Assembly (NCBI GenBank): GCA_900771975.1
Contig: CAAGPV010000072.1
Span: 51,956-115,955, forward strand
Length of the DNA stretch: 64,000 nt
Reading direction: 5' to 3'
Source: an uncultured Prevotella sp.
Lineage (GTDB): Bacteria; Bacteroidota; Bacteroidia; Bacteroidales; Bacteroidaceae
The notes under the pieces were generated by a model that searched no databases, was not told the origin of the DNA, and saw nothing but the letters and a program-made list of their open reading frames with translations. Shown piece after piece: positions 33,919-42,481 of this stretch (the stretch's first letter is position 1; each line of letters begins with the position of its first letter). The translations under genes were made by a program, and so were the position numbers.

Positions 33919-36900
33919 CTATTTCTTGACAAATTTTCTGCCGTTCTGAAGAACGACGCCACGGTAAGATTTTGTTACACGTTGACCTGACAAGTTAAAC
34001 ATTGGTGCGTTCTCGTCAAGGCCATCTGTGATGATAGTTTCAATGGCTGTCGGGTCTGCCAGCAGCAAGAATGCAGGTGCATTTGCTATATAGAGATCGA
34101 TATATGCCTTTCCTTGAGGTATTTCATCACCATCGTTAGCTTTTACAAATCCTGTCTTTCCTCCTTGCTCTCCAAGTACATAAGCATGTCCTGCATGAGA
34201 CGCATCAACGGTAAGAGCTGCGTCAGCAGTATTTTCAAGATAGTTGCCTACTGCAGGTTCTGCATTATCTACGATGGTAAGGGTATAGTCGCCTGCACCT
34301 TGCAGCAACACGCCCGTATATCCGGGAACTGCAGTAACCTCACTCAAGCGGACGTGGTCTCCTTCCACTTCGCTCACAATATAAGCTTTAAGTCCGGCTG
34401 TCAAGCTGAAGTCTATAGCATACTTGGAGCTAAATGTGGTCCAGCCCGTAGCAGGAATTGTTACTGTTATCACACGCTTTACAAGTTGGATGTCCTTTAC
34501 TTGCGAATCGAGTACGCTAACCGAGTCGGTTGCCACATAGTCTTCATATCCTTCTGCAGTGGCGGTCAAGGCATACTTTTTAGCCGATTGTGGCAAGGTA
34601 ATGCTATAAACACCGGTTGCGTCCGAAGTTGCCGTAAGTGCGTCGTCACCATTTGTTAAGGTGACAACAACCCCGCTCACAGTCGAAGTACCGTCGCTGA
34701 CCGTACCTGAGATGGTCACTTGCTTGCGAGCAAGCGTTATAGCGAGCACGCTGTCGTCAGCAGCCGAAAGACTATCTGTAGCCACAAAGGATTCATAATA
34801 AGGTGCGGTGGCAGTCAGAGCATAATGGTCGTCAGACAAAGGAAGGGTAAAGCTGAAAGCACCATTGGCGTCTGTGGTTGCTGATTTGCTTTCCTTTGCA
34901 TTGGTCAACGTCACAACTGCTTCTGCGATAGCATCGGTTCCGTCTGTAACGGTTCCAGAGATGGTCACGGTCTTGTGCGTCAGACTTACATTCACAGTTG
35001 TGTCTCCTGTCAGTGTCAAACTGTCGGCTGCCACATAGTCTTCATACTTATCTGCCGTAACAGTCAGCTGATAGGGCTTGTCGCTCTGGATAACTTCTAC
35101 AGAATAAGCACCTTCAGCATCAGTGGTAGCGGTGTAATAGACTTGGCCATTCTTCAGCGTCACCTTAGCTCCAGCCACTTTCACGGTATCACAAGTAACC
35201 ACACCAGACACAACCGTAGGCGAAGTTTCAATGCCAAGAGTGATTACCGGAATAGCACTTGCCTTATTAAACGTTGAAGCTGTTCCTGATTTATAGTAAG
35301 TGGCATTGGGATAGTTGTTGTCTACAGGATAGCTGACGCTGGCATACTTTCCGTTTCCGTTTACATAAGTATAAAGGCGAAGGGCAGAAGTTCCGTCCCA
35401 AACGATTGGTGTAGGAAGGGTGATGATGGTAGGAACATCGCCGCCATTAACAAACGAGACTGCCGCTTTGTCATAGATAACCACCTTCTGTAGTTTATTG
35501 TAATCTACGCCAGCTTCAAACGTTGCGGTATCGGCTGTTCCCACATATGCCTCCAAAGTCAACTGCGGTATTTCCTTGTTGCTGTAAGTTCTGCCTGTGA
35601 ACGAAATAGAGGTGATGGTTTGTCCGGCCTTCACACCAAAGTTCTTCAACATATCAGGACTATAGATGATATCGTCAATGCCGCCCTTGGTATTGTCTGC
35701 ATAATAATAGTAGATAGGTGCCTTGTTGTCTGTTCTGGTCTGAGTTCCCACCTGAACAGAAGCTGAAGCGGTCTCTGCAGCAACTATCAAGTTCACCGTG
35801 TCGGAAACAACGGCATATCCGTCAGAGTCGTTTTTAACTTCTATGTATGCAGGGAATGTACCGGTCTCATGAGGAACGAAGGAAAGTGAATATGCGGTTT
35901 CAGCACCGCCTTCGAGAGCGACGCCGTCACTTTCTGCTACTTTCTTTCCGTCCACATACAAACGAGCCTTGTAAGAGCCAGCTTTTTCTACCTTGGTGTT
36001 GAGGTTGTTCAAACGGGTTGTTGCCGTATAGACATTGTTGGTAACGGCAGAAGTTGGCAACGCTGTGCCGTTCAGCATCCAGTCGTGAGCTATAGTGGCC
36101 TTTGTAAAACCATAAAGGTTGTCAATAGAGGTATAGCCGGCACCAAAACCAAGATACCAGTTGCCAGCCGGGATATTGTCAATGACAAAGGTTTTCAGCT
36201 TGCCCATAAAGTAAGTATAGCTGATGGCACGCTCACCGCTAAGCGAATCGGCAGGGATGTGCTTTGCCAAAGTCCAGTTCTTACGGTCTGAAGAATAGTA
36301 TACGTTCAGATAAACTCCATCTCCAACTGAATAATAATTGGTACGAGCAACGTCTACTGAGAACTGTTCGCCTTCTCCAACTGTCAGCAATGGAGTGACA
36401 AACTTGTTGTCTGTGTTTTGGGTGCTATTAACCAACATATAGGCATTTTCTGAAGAAGAATAGTCACGTTGCTTGATTTCCCAACCCGATTCCGTGTAAG
36501 AGCCGACAGGAAGTTTCTGGTCTTCAAAGTTGGCGAAGAATTTGTTGGGGTCAAGCACCTGTCCCGATACGCCAAAGGAGAAGTTGTCTACACCTTCTGC
36601 CGATACGACCACATCACCAGAAAAGTCGCCTGGAGCAACTGCAGTAAGTGTCACATTGAAGACTGTATCCTTATGTGCCTGTAGCGTGAACGGAGTTGCA
36701 AGGTCTATTGCAAAGCCTTCCGGTGCCGTGATAGCGGTAACATTGAGGGATGCAGCGCCGTCGTCGCGTATGGTGAACGCCTTTGAAACAGGAGCATTCA
36801 CCAAACCGTAAGAAATCTGGTCGCCGACAGACATCTTTCCGTCGTCATTCCGCAAGGTCAATACGGGAGCATAGGGCGTTGCCTGTACCCACACGCCACT

Positions 36901-37800
36901 CTGACCTTTGGTGTTCGTGATGTTTTCATACACATCATAACGTGTACGGTCGCTATTGGTCGCATAGTCTATCAATCCGGACACAAGCACCGTGTCTGAT
37001 GCTCCAACAGCGATGGCATCGGTTAGGGGAAAAGTGAACACTGGGGTTGTGGTGTCACGATAGTTATAAACTGAAAGGCTAAAGCCTTCGTCCCCGGGAT
37101 TCAAATCGTAATCACCTGTATTCTGAAGTATCACCTGACACTGGAACGGGAACTTCCCATCAGCATTACAATCGATGTTGTAAGGATTTTTGTCGGTAAC
37201 ACTCTTGATGGTAAGTCCGCGTTGATAGTTTATATCGGCGCTTTCTGCCTCAAAGTCATCAAAGGTTACATTCGATCCGTAGATGCCAATCCAGGCGTCT
37301 GTTTGGGCGGGAATGTCCACCTTGGTCCAAGTGTCGGTTGAGAGGGTCGGAACATTCACATTGATAAGATCGCCACGTTTCAGCGAGCTACCCACCTGTG
37401 TAACCGTGTAAAAGCTGACTTTTCCACTTGTTTTGGTCTTTTTTACATAGATGCTCGAGGTACCCGTTACCTTTGGGGTAACAAGCAAGTCGTGGGTAGT
37501 ACCGGTAGCCCAACCGTCGCCCACCTGTGTTTGGTCACCCACCGTCAGACCACCTGTTCCGTTACGGCCGCTTTTTGACGACCAGGTGTAAGTAACATAA
37601 TAACCCAGCGAGCCATAGCTGTCGTCATTGTAGCTATCAACGACGTGTCCCCAGCTGGTGCCCACCTTGAAAGAGTGCTCTGCTGTCTCTATAGCCTTGT
37701 CGAAATTCTGCGTATAAGGCGTGACAGGGTCAGCACTTGCTCCACGTGTTCCAAGCAAAAATGCTGCCAACAACGCGAAGGCATAAGTAATTTTCTTCAT
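33919..37800 (-). CDS. Giant secreted protein with three carboxypeptidase-regulatory-like repeats
   Basis: A 1293-residue exported protein starting at the ATG at 37800 (a TTG lies two codons upstream). The signal peptide ends near GASA. An N-terminal jelly-roll region (about 25-185, TPYTQNFDKAIETAE) is followed by Ig-like modules. Around 400-560 a second choice-of-anchor-like domain appears (FFANFEDQKLPVGSYTESGW). Residues about 860-1105 are three tandem units of about 83 residues with the recurring pattern TISGTVxDGT...VTLTN...TATSDAxGxYSxTLP...YALTATAxxYEDYVATDS. The end, FNLSGQRVTKSYRGVVLQNGRKFVKK, is a T9SS-like sorting tail. No catalytic motif is visible. Adhesion or structural work at the surface is inferred. 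Confidence 0.85.
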   Translation of the reverse strand: MKKITYAFALLAAFLLGTRGASADPVTPYTQNFDKAIETAEHSFKVGTSWGHVVDSYNDDSYGSLGYYVTYTWSSKSGRNGTGGLTVGDQTQVGDGWATGTTHDLLVTPKVTGTSSIYVKKTKTSGKVSFYTVTQVGSSLKRGDLINVNVPTLSTDTWTKVDIPAQTDAWIGIYGSNVTFDDFEAESADINYQRGLTIKSVTDKNPYNIDCNADGKFPFQCQVILQNTGDYDLNPGDEGFSLSVYNYRDTTTPVFTFPLTDAIAVGASDTVLVSGLIDYATNSDRTRYDVYENITNTKGQSGVWVQATPYAPVLTLRNDDGKMSVGDQISYGLVNAPVSKAFTIRDDGAASLNVTAITAPEGFAIDLATPFTLQAHKDTVFNVTLTAVAPGDFSGDVVVSAEGVDNFSFGVSGQVLDPNKFFANFEDQKLPVGSYTESGWEIKQRDYSSSENAYMLVNSTQNTDNKFVTPLLTVGEGEQFSVDVARTNYYSVGDGVYLNVYYSSDRKNWTLAKHIPADSLSGERAISYTYFMGKLKTFVIDNIPAGNWYLGFGAGYTSIDNLYGFTKATIAHDWMLNGTALPTSAVTNNVYTATTRLNNLNTKVEKAGSYKARLYVDGKKVAESDGVALEGGAETAYSLSFVPHETGTFPAYIEVKNDSDGYAVVSDTVNLIVAAETASASVQVGTQTRTDNKAPIYYYYADNTKGGIDDIIYSPDMLKNFGVKAGQTITSISFTGRTYSNKEIPQLTLEAYVGTADTATFEAGVDYNKLQKVVIYDKAAVSFVNGGDVPTIITLPTPIVWDGTSALRLYTYVNGNGKYASVSYPVDNNYPNATYYKSGTASTFNKASAIPVITLGIETSPTVVSGVVTCDTVKVAGAKVTLKNGQVYYTATTDAEGAYSVEVIQSDKPYQLTVTADKYEDYVAADSLTLTGDTTVNVSLTHKTVTISGTVTDGTDAIAEAVVTLTNAKESKSATTDANGAFSFTLPLSDDHYALTATAPYYESFVATDSLSAADDSVLAITLARKQVTISGTVSDGTSTVSGVVVTLTNGDDALTATSDATGVYSITLPQSAKKYALTATAEGYEDYVATDSVSVLDSQVKDIQLVKRVITVTIPATGWTTFSSKYAIDFSLTAGLKAYIVSEVEGDHVRLSEVTAVPGYTGVLLQGAGDYTLTIVDNAEPAVGNYLENTADAALTVDASHAGHAYVLGEQGGKTGFVKANDGDEIPQGKAYIDLYIANAPAFLLLADPTAIETIITDGLDENAPMFNLSGQRVTKSYRGVVLQNGRKFVKK

Positions 37801-37868
37801 AAGCAAATTGTGTTTTGTTTGTTATAAATTGTATTGTTGGATGCTACTAAACGAAAAACTATCTGCCA

Positions 37869-37899
37869 CAAAGTTACAAATTAATTCACAATTCGCAAG
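37869..37899 (-). promoter_or_regulatory. Promoter of the 1293-residue secreted protein gene
   Basis: On the minus strand TAACTTTG (37869-37876) matches the -7 consensus and CTTG (37896-37899) lies 19 bases upstream. The leader would be about 60 bases. Confidence 0.6.
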
Positions 37900-37922
37900 C
37901 TTTATGGCAGATTTTTACTATT

Positions 37923-37957
37923 CACAAAGCTTTCAATAACACAATGAAAGCTTTGTG
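37923..37957. terminator. Hairpin after the Omp28-like gene
   Basis: CACAAAGCTTTCA and TGAAAGCTTTGTG are perfect 13-base arms, 12 bases after the stop codon at 37969. The T-rich side is clearer on the plus strand, so minus-strand termination is probable but not ideal. Confidence 0.6.
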
Positions 37958-37968
37958 GGGCGTTTTTA

Positions 37969-39903
37969 TTACTTTCTAACTACAACCTTTGTTCGTTTTG
38001 TTCCTTGCTGAAGAATGTAAACACCAGAACGCAGTTGCTGCTCAGAAATGCACATCCCATCCAGTGTGTAATAGACTTTTTCCAGATGAGAAGGCGTTGT
38101 TACAGTTTGGGAAATTCCGTTTGGCAACGCATCGGCAAGTTTACAACTGTTGCAGTTTGTCACATCTACATCCAAAACATTTTCATCCGTCACCGCATCA
38201 ACAGCTTTGGTGACCAAAGCCACCACTTTAAGGTCTTTCAACTTCCAGCTGCTATCGAGGGTTGTAGTATAGTTTACCGTGTAATGATTGCCGGTTACAG
38301 TGAGTTCGTCACCGATTGGTGATGTCATGTAAGCACGCAACACCTGATTGTGAACATAGCTATTGTTGAAACAGGTAGCTCCGCCGCTGCCACTATAATA
38401 GAGTTGTGGGGCAACGACATTGTCTTCTGCCAACATCACGGTCAAAGCCATATTGCCGAAGATGGCAGAAGCATCGGTCGAAACGTCACCCGACACCGTC
38501 ACCGAAAGTTGCCCTGTAGTCTCGTCATAACTGGGAGCGATATCGACTGTAGCGAAAGCCGGATTTGTATTTTCAGCCTCTGCAACGATGCTGCGTATTG
38601 CATCGGTAGCCAACGAAGGCAAGACTTGAACATAGTCGCTGAAATCGAAAGCTATATAGCGTTCGCCCATAAAGTAGAAACGGTCTACCGTAAAGCAGGG
38701 ATAGGTATAGGCATAAAGGTCATTCAAGTAGTTGGAAGCATCCAAAGACAGAGAAGTATTCGGCTGATGAATATTCACCAGACAGATATTGGCATCGTTG
38801 TCCAGACTGCTGACAAGTGCATCTGAGAATGGAACGGAAGCACTTTCCTGACTGGTATATTGCTCCACATAATGCTGCTGGCGCTTCATACCGTTGCGAT
38901 AGACTACGAAAGTATTGCTCAGTGTGTCAGTAGCTGTGGGCAGAACCACTTCTCCGTCAATCTGGTCAACAAATATTTGGAGTTGATGTACACCCGTTGT
39001 CAGGGAAGACGGGAAGGTAATCATTTGCTCTACACTACCAGATTTCCCTGGTACCAGCAACTGATTGCTCTCAAAATAGGTAACACTGCCGTTGTCGAAA
39101 CGGTAGCCGAAACGACAAGAAGAGATGCTGTCACGTCCCACATTAGAATAAGACAAGAAGGCATCCAACTGCGCACCGGGCTTTTGATACTTGTTGCCAG
39201 AAAGCAACTGTAAGGGGGTTACTTGTTTGGAAGGCAAATTGCTAACATCGACAATTAGTTGAACACAGAGGTTGCCTAACCCGTTGACCCCAAAAAATTC
39301 ATGTTTCCTTAACTTCAAAAAGGCATTGTTACACGTAAGTTCCTTGCCATAGCAACAAAGTGCTCCTTTTTTCGAGGTAGCCATTTCTTCTGTTTCCGTA
39401 TAATCGAAGCCGAACAGAAAGCCTTCGTCATTAGCAATGGTATGCTCCTGGGCCGCATTGAAACGAACTTCGTTCCAACCTTCAGATGTCCGGTGAACTG
39501 ACTTGTTTACCAGTTCGGTTGTTATGCCCTGTGTTTCGTCTATCCTTTTGAGAAAAACTTTGGTATTGCCGATAGACTGGCTGAGTGCAAAACGTATACC
39601 GACAATCTTGCAACCGACATAATAGGATAGCATATTGCTCTCTACAAGAGCTCCTACAGTATAGGTGCCAGCCTTGCCAAAATAGACCGAACTGCGTGTG
39701 ATGCTGTCGCCATCGGTATAACCTACGACACGTTCTGTGGCCGATAGAGCCTTTGAAGGTGCTTGCTGAATTGCTGACGAAGAGGACAAGGCCGTTTTAG
39801 ATAGGCTTGTCGTCTGGTTTGTAATGGTGAGCAAACGCTCTTGGGCATTACCTGTTAAGGAGAAAGCCACAAGTGAACAAAGTAATAAAAATAGTTTTTT
39901 CAT
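37969..39903 (-). CDS. Secreted Omp28-like protein with T9SS-type C-terminus
   Basis: A 644-residue exported protein (signal peptide ending GNA-Q). The central part, about 335-470, follows the Omp28/thioredoxin-like pattern: a strand VEQYTSQESASVPF in place of the usual ExFTGxxCxxCP, then NICLVNIHQPNTSL and a CFTVDRFYF strand. The cysteines expected in the active site are absent. A beta-rich C-terminal region (about 470-600) precedes the tail VYYTLDGMCISEQQLRSGVYILQQ...KVVVRK, a T9SS-like sorting signal. Omp28 of Porphyromonas gingivalis is a surface protein of unclear function thought to act in adhesion. The gene is 3 bases after the next one in transcription order, so the two are surely co-transcribed. 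Confidence 0.8.
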   Translation of the reverse strand: MKKLFLLLCSLVAFSLTGNAQERLLTITNQTTSLSKTALSSSSAIQQAPSKALSATERVVGYTDGDSITRSSVYFGKAGTYTVGALVESNMLSYYVGCKIVGIRFALSQSIGNTKVFLKRIDETQGITTELVNKSVHRTSEGWNEVRFNAAQEHTIANDEGFLFGFDYTETEEMATSKKGALCCYGKELTCNNAFLKLRKHEFFGVNGLGNLCVQLIVDVSNLPSKQVTPLQLLSGNKYQKPGAQLDAFLSYSNVGRDSISSCRFGYRFDNGSVTYFESNQLLVPGKSGSVEQMITFPSSLTTGVHQLQIFVDQIDGEVVLPTATDTLSNTFVVYRNGMKRQQHYVEQYTSQESASVPFSDALVSSLDNDANICLVNIHQPNTSLSLDASNYLNDLYAYTYPCFTVDRFYFMGERYIAFDFSDYVQVLPSLATDAIRSIVAEAENTNPAFATVDIAPSYDETTGQLSVTVSGDVSTDASAIFGNMALTVMLAEDNVVAPQLYYSGSGGATCFNNSYVHNQVLRAYMTSPIGDELTVTGNHYTVNYTTTLDSSWKLKDLKVVALVTKAVDAVTDENVLDVDVTNCNSCKLADALPNGISQTVTTPSHLEKVYYTLDGMCISEQQLRSGVYILQQGTKRTKVVVRK

Positions 39904-39906
39904 AGA

Positions 39907-42396
39907 TTATTTACGTATTTTCTGTATATTATTTCCGCTTTTCACTATGTAAACACCCTTCGGCATAGACACGAAACTGCCGTTCAACTTTTGGCCGGAA
40001 AGGTTATAGAATTCCGCTGTTGCAGGAATAGTGTTTCCGTGAAGAGTTGAGATGCCTGTCACAACAAGTTCATAGGTGGTGATGTTTGAGCAGCCGTTCT
40101 TATACACCGACTGTATGCCCACAGTATGGGAACCGACAGACAGACCATTCAGCGTATAAGTAGATGTAGTTGTTTCTGCCACTTTCGTGCCGTCCAGATA
40201 GATATTGTAATGGTCGATATTGCCATAGTCGACAAACTCGGTCTCACCACTTTCCGGTCCTACGACAAAATCATCCAGTTGGGCAAAGAAGGTATCATAC
40301 GATGTGTAGTGAATGCCCACTCTCACCTTCTGACCTGCATAGGCAGCCAAAGAAGTCTGATACTTGGCCCAAACATCCCCTGGTATGTTTGCAGCAGTGC
40401 TCAACGGAGTAAAATCCGCGGGATCAGTTCCCGTTGTAGACACGGCAAACTCGAACGATTCAGGATAGTTGTCTGTATAAGATTTTGCAGCCACTGTGAA
40501 AGCGTAGCCGTCGTGGATGTCGAGTTCCGGTGATATCAGCCACTTATCAGCCTGAGCTCGCTGTGGAGAAAAGAATACAATATACTTGTTTCCTGTAGGT
40601 GCCTGCATAGCAGCATCAGTCGGCAACATGGCTGGAGTTGTCTGCCACGGGTTGAAAACCAACGGAGCAATCGCCTTGGGGTTGCTTTGTGTTCCCGAAC
40701 CGGGGAAGGCTATTTCATAACCGTTAAGGCTTATACCATAAACAGGCTGATTGTCTTCATCCAAAGAAATCCAGTCACCAAACGATCCTGTTGCAAAGTC
40801 ATCATAAGACTCAAAACTGTCGGAAATGGCCAACTCCTGATTCCACTTCATTATAGCCGTGGTGGTGCCGTTGTCTCCTGAAGACAGGTCGGCCGTTACA
40901 TTGTAAGGGTCTAAGACGTTGTCGACCAACACGATGTCAACAACCTTGTCATCGGCAACTGACAATTCCTGCTGATATTCTTCAAAAGCACCTTTCTCTA
41001 TGTTCACGATATAATTGCCAACTGGAAGAGCAGCCATTTCTGCCTTTCCGCTGGCTACCGTGAGAGTATAGGCTTCACCCGTAGCTGTATTGATGAGGTT
41101 GATTTGTTGTCCGTCAGCCGACAGAATACTATTGGCCGACACATTAAACTGCAGATGGGCATAGCCTTCGGCAGGAACATCAACCACAGTCGTCACTATA
41201 TCACTTTCAGCCGCTTTGTACTTGGCTTTCACCCCAAGCGTATAGGAACCAGCCTGCAAGTCATTCAAGGTATAGGTATAGGCATCTGTTGTACCAACCA
41301 ACAATCCGTCCTTGTACACCTCAAAGGTTTCATTGGGATTGGCCGCCGAGCGTCGGGGCGAGATCCTTTGAGAAGCCAATTTTGCCTTGGCACCAGTCGA
41401 TGTGGGTTGTCCTACATACACATCGTCAACCATCAGCATAAAAGCACCTCCATTGTTGGCCTCGCTTACGTAGCGAATGGCAAACTTTATCTGCTTGCCT
41501 GCGTAAGCAGAAAGGTCGTAGCTATATTGTTTCCAGGTCGAATAGTCGTCAGCACTTTCATAGTTTCCCTTGTCGATACGCACAAAATCTGCTTCTGTGG
41601 GGTTGCTGGTTACGGTGGTGACATACACCATAAACTTTTCTTTATACACATCGGCAGCCTTTGCCATAAAGGTCAAAACATTGTCGGTTCCCACGGTAAT
41701 GGCAGGCGAAATAAGCCAATCGTTGTTGGCTTCACCGTTACTTGTCCGCGTGAAGCCTACATACTGCTTCCCACTATACGGACGAAGTACCGGATAATCA
41801 TACCACCAGGTAGGCGTAACTTCAAGCGGATTGATAATTTGTGCATACTGTTTCACACCACGGTTGGCATAATCGCCTGTCAACGGAGCTGCAGCCAACT
41901 CGTCACCGTCAATGCCCGACCAGTCGCCAAACTGGGTAGCGAAGGGAGTATAGCTTTCAAAGTCATCAAAAAATGCCGGTTTCTCCGTATTCCACGTCAG
42001 CAAAACAGCATTATTGCCGTTGTAGGCGTTGTGCTGCAATTGGGCATTCAGCGCAAACGGCGTACGTGTTTTCTCGCTCAATGCCAACGAAACAGACGTT
42101 GTGGCCTCATCGGCCGAGACCAAGAAATCTTTTTCAGCAGTATTGTAGCCATCCCGTTCAACCTTGATGTGATGGTTTCCGCTATATACCTTTACGGTGC
42201 ATCTTCCTTGCTCGTCTAACGTCAGCTTCTCGTAAGTGAGCGAATAGTCGGTCTGCACCAATGATACCTGTTGTCCTTTCAAGCTTTCTCCTGTATCTAT
42301 CGTCACCGAGACCGTGAGCTGCCGATCACGTTTTTGGGCCATCATTGGCAACGCTATCAAGACAAGCAACAACGTTATGAATAAGTATTTTTTCAT
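39907..42396 (-). CDS. Secreted protein with two cleaved-adhesin/choice-of-anchor J domains
   Basis: An 829-residue exported protein. After the signal peptide comes a PEGA-like or regulatory-like beta domain (about 24-105). Two domains of the cleaved-adhesin type follow, at about 140-335 and 520-715. Each begins with a DDFESY or DSFESYDDF strand, has a WLISPA or WLISPEL core, a W-Y-DLSAYAGKQ or YQTSLAAYAGQK strand, and ends in VDDVYVG or LDDFVVG. This fold also builds the haemagglutinin regions of gingipains in P. gingivalis. Short Fn3-like linkers (YTLNDLQAGSYTLGVKA; YTLNGLSVGSHTVGIQS) follow each. The tail FYNLSGQKLNG...KGVYIVK is T9SS-like. A binding or adhesion role is inferred. Confidence 0.85.
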   Translation of the reverse strand: MKKYLFITLLLVLIALPMMAQKRDRQLTVSVTIDTGESLKGQQVSLVQTDYSLTYEKLTLDEQGRCTVKVYSGNHHIKVERDGYNTAEKDFLVSADEATTSVSLALSEKTRTPFALNAQLQHNAYNGNNAVLLTWNTEKPAFFDDFESYTPFATQFGDWSGIDGDELAAAPLTGDYANRGVKQYAQIINPLEVTPTWWYDYPVLRPYSGKQYVGFTRTSNGEANNDWLISPAITVGTDNVLTFMAKAADVYKEKFMVYVTTVTSNPTEADFVRIDKGNYESADDYSTWKQYSYDLSAYAGKQIKFAIRYVSEANNGGAFMLMVDDVYVGQPTSTGAKAKLASQRISPRRSAANPNETFEVYKDGLLVGTTDAYTYTLNDLQAGSYTLGVKAKYKAAESDIVTTVVDVPAEGYAHLQFNVSANSILSADGQQINLINTATGEAYTLTVASGKAEMAALPVGNYIVNIEKGAFEEYQQELSVADDKVVDIVLVDNVLDPYNVTADLSSGDNGTTTAIMKWNQELAISDSFESYDDFATGSFGDWISLDEDNQPVYGISLNGYEIAFPGSGTQSNPKAIAPLVFNPWQTTPAMLPTDAAMQAPTGNKYIVFFSPQRAQADKWLISPELDIHDGYAFTVAAKSYTDNYPESFEFAVSTTGTDPADFTPLSTAANIPGDVWAKYQTSLAAYAGQKVRVGIHYTSYDTFFAQLDDFVVGPESGETEFVDYGNIDHYNIYLDGTKVAETTTSTYTLNGLSVGSHTVGIQSVYKNGCSNITTYELVVTGISTLHGNTIPATAEFYNLSGQKLNGSFVSMPKGVYIVKSGNNIQKIRK

Positions 42397-42423
42397 TTAT
42401 ATACGACAATTGGTTAATTAAAA

Positions 42424-42463
42424 AAAGGTAACGTGTGTAACATGAAATTACACCCATTACCTT
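42424..42463 (-). terminator. Terminator after the 1112-residue secreted protein
   Basis: AAGGTAACGTGTGTAA and TTACACCCATTACCTT pair at 14 of 16 positions and run into a T tract on the minus strand. It lies 19 bases after the stop at 42482, so the next two genes need their own start of transcription or read-through. Confidence 0.75.
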
Positions 42464-42481
42464 ATTATATATTATATTGGC

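Noticed and set aside
41104..42219. 371-codon open frame on the plus strand opposite the cleaved-adhesin protein
   Set aside because: It is a complementary-frame shadow of a clearly coding minus-strand gene. It has no family resemblance, signal or promoter of its own.
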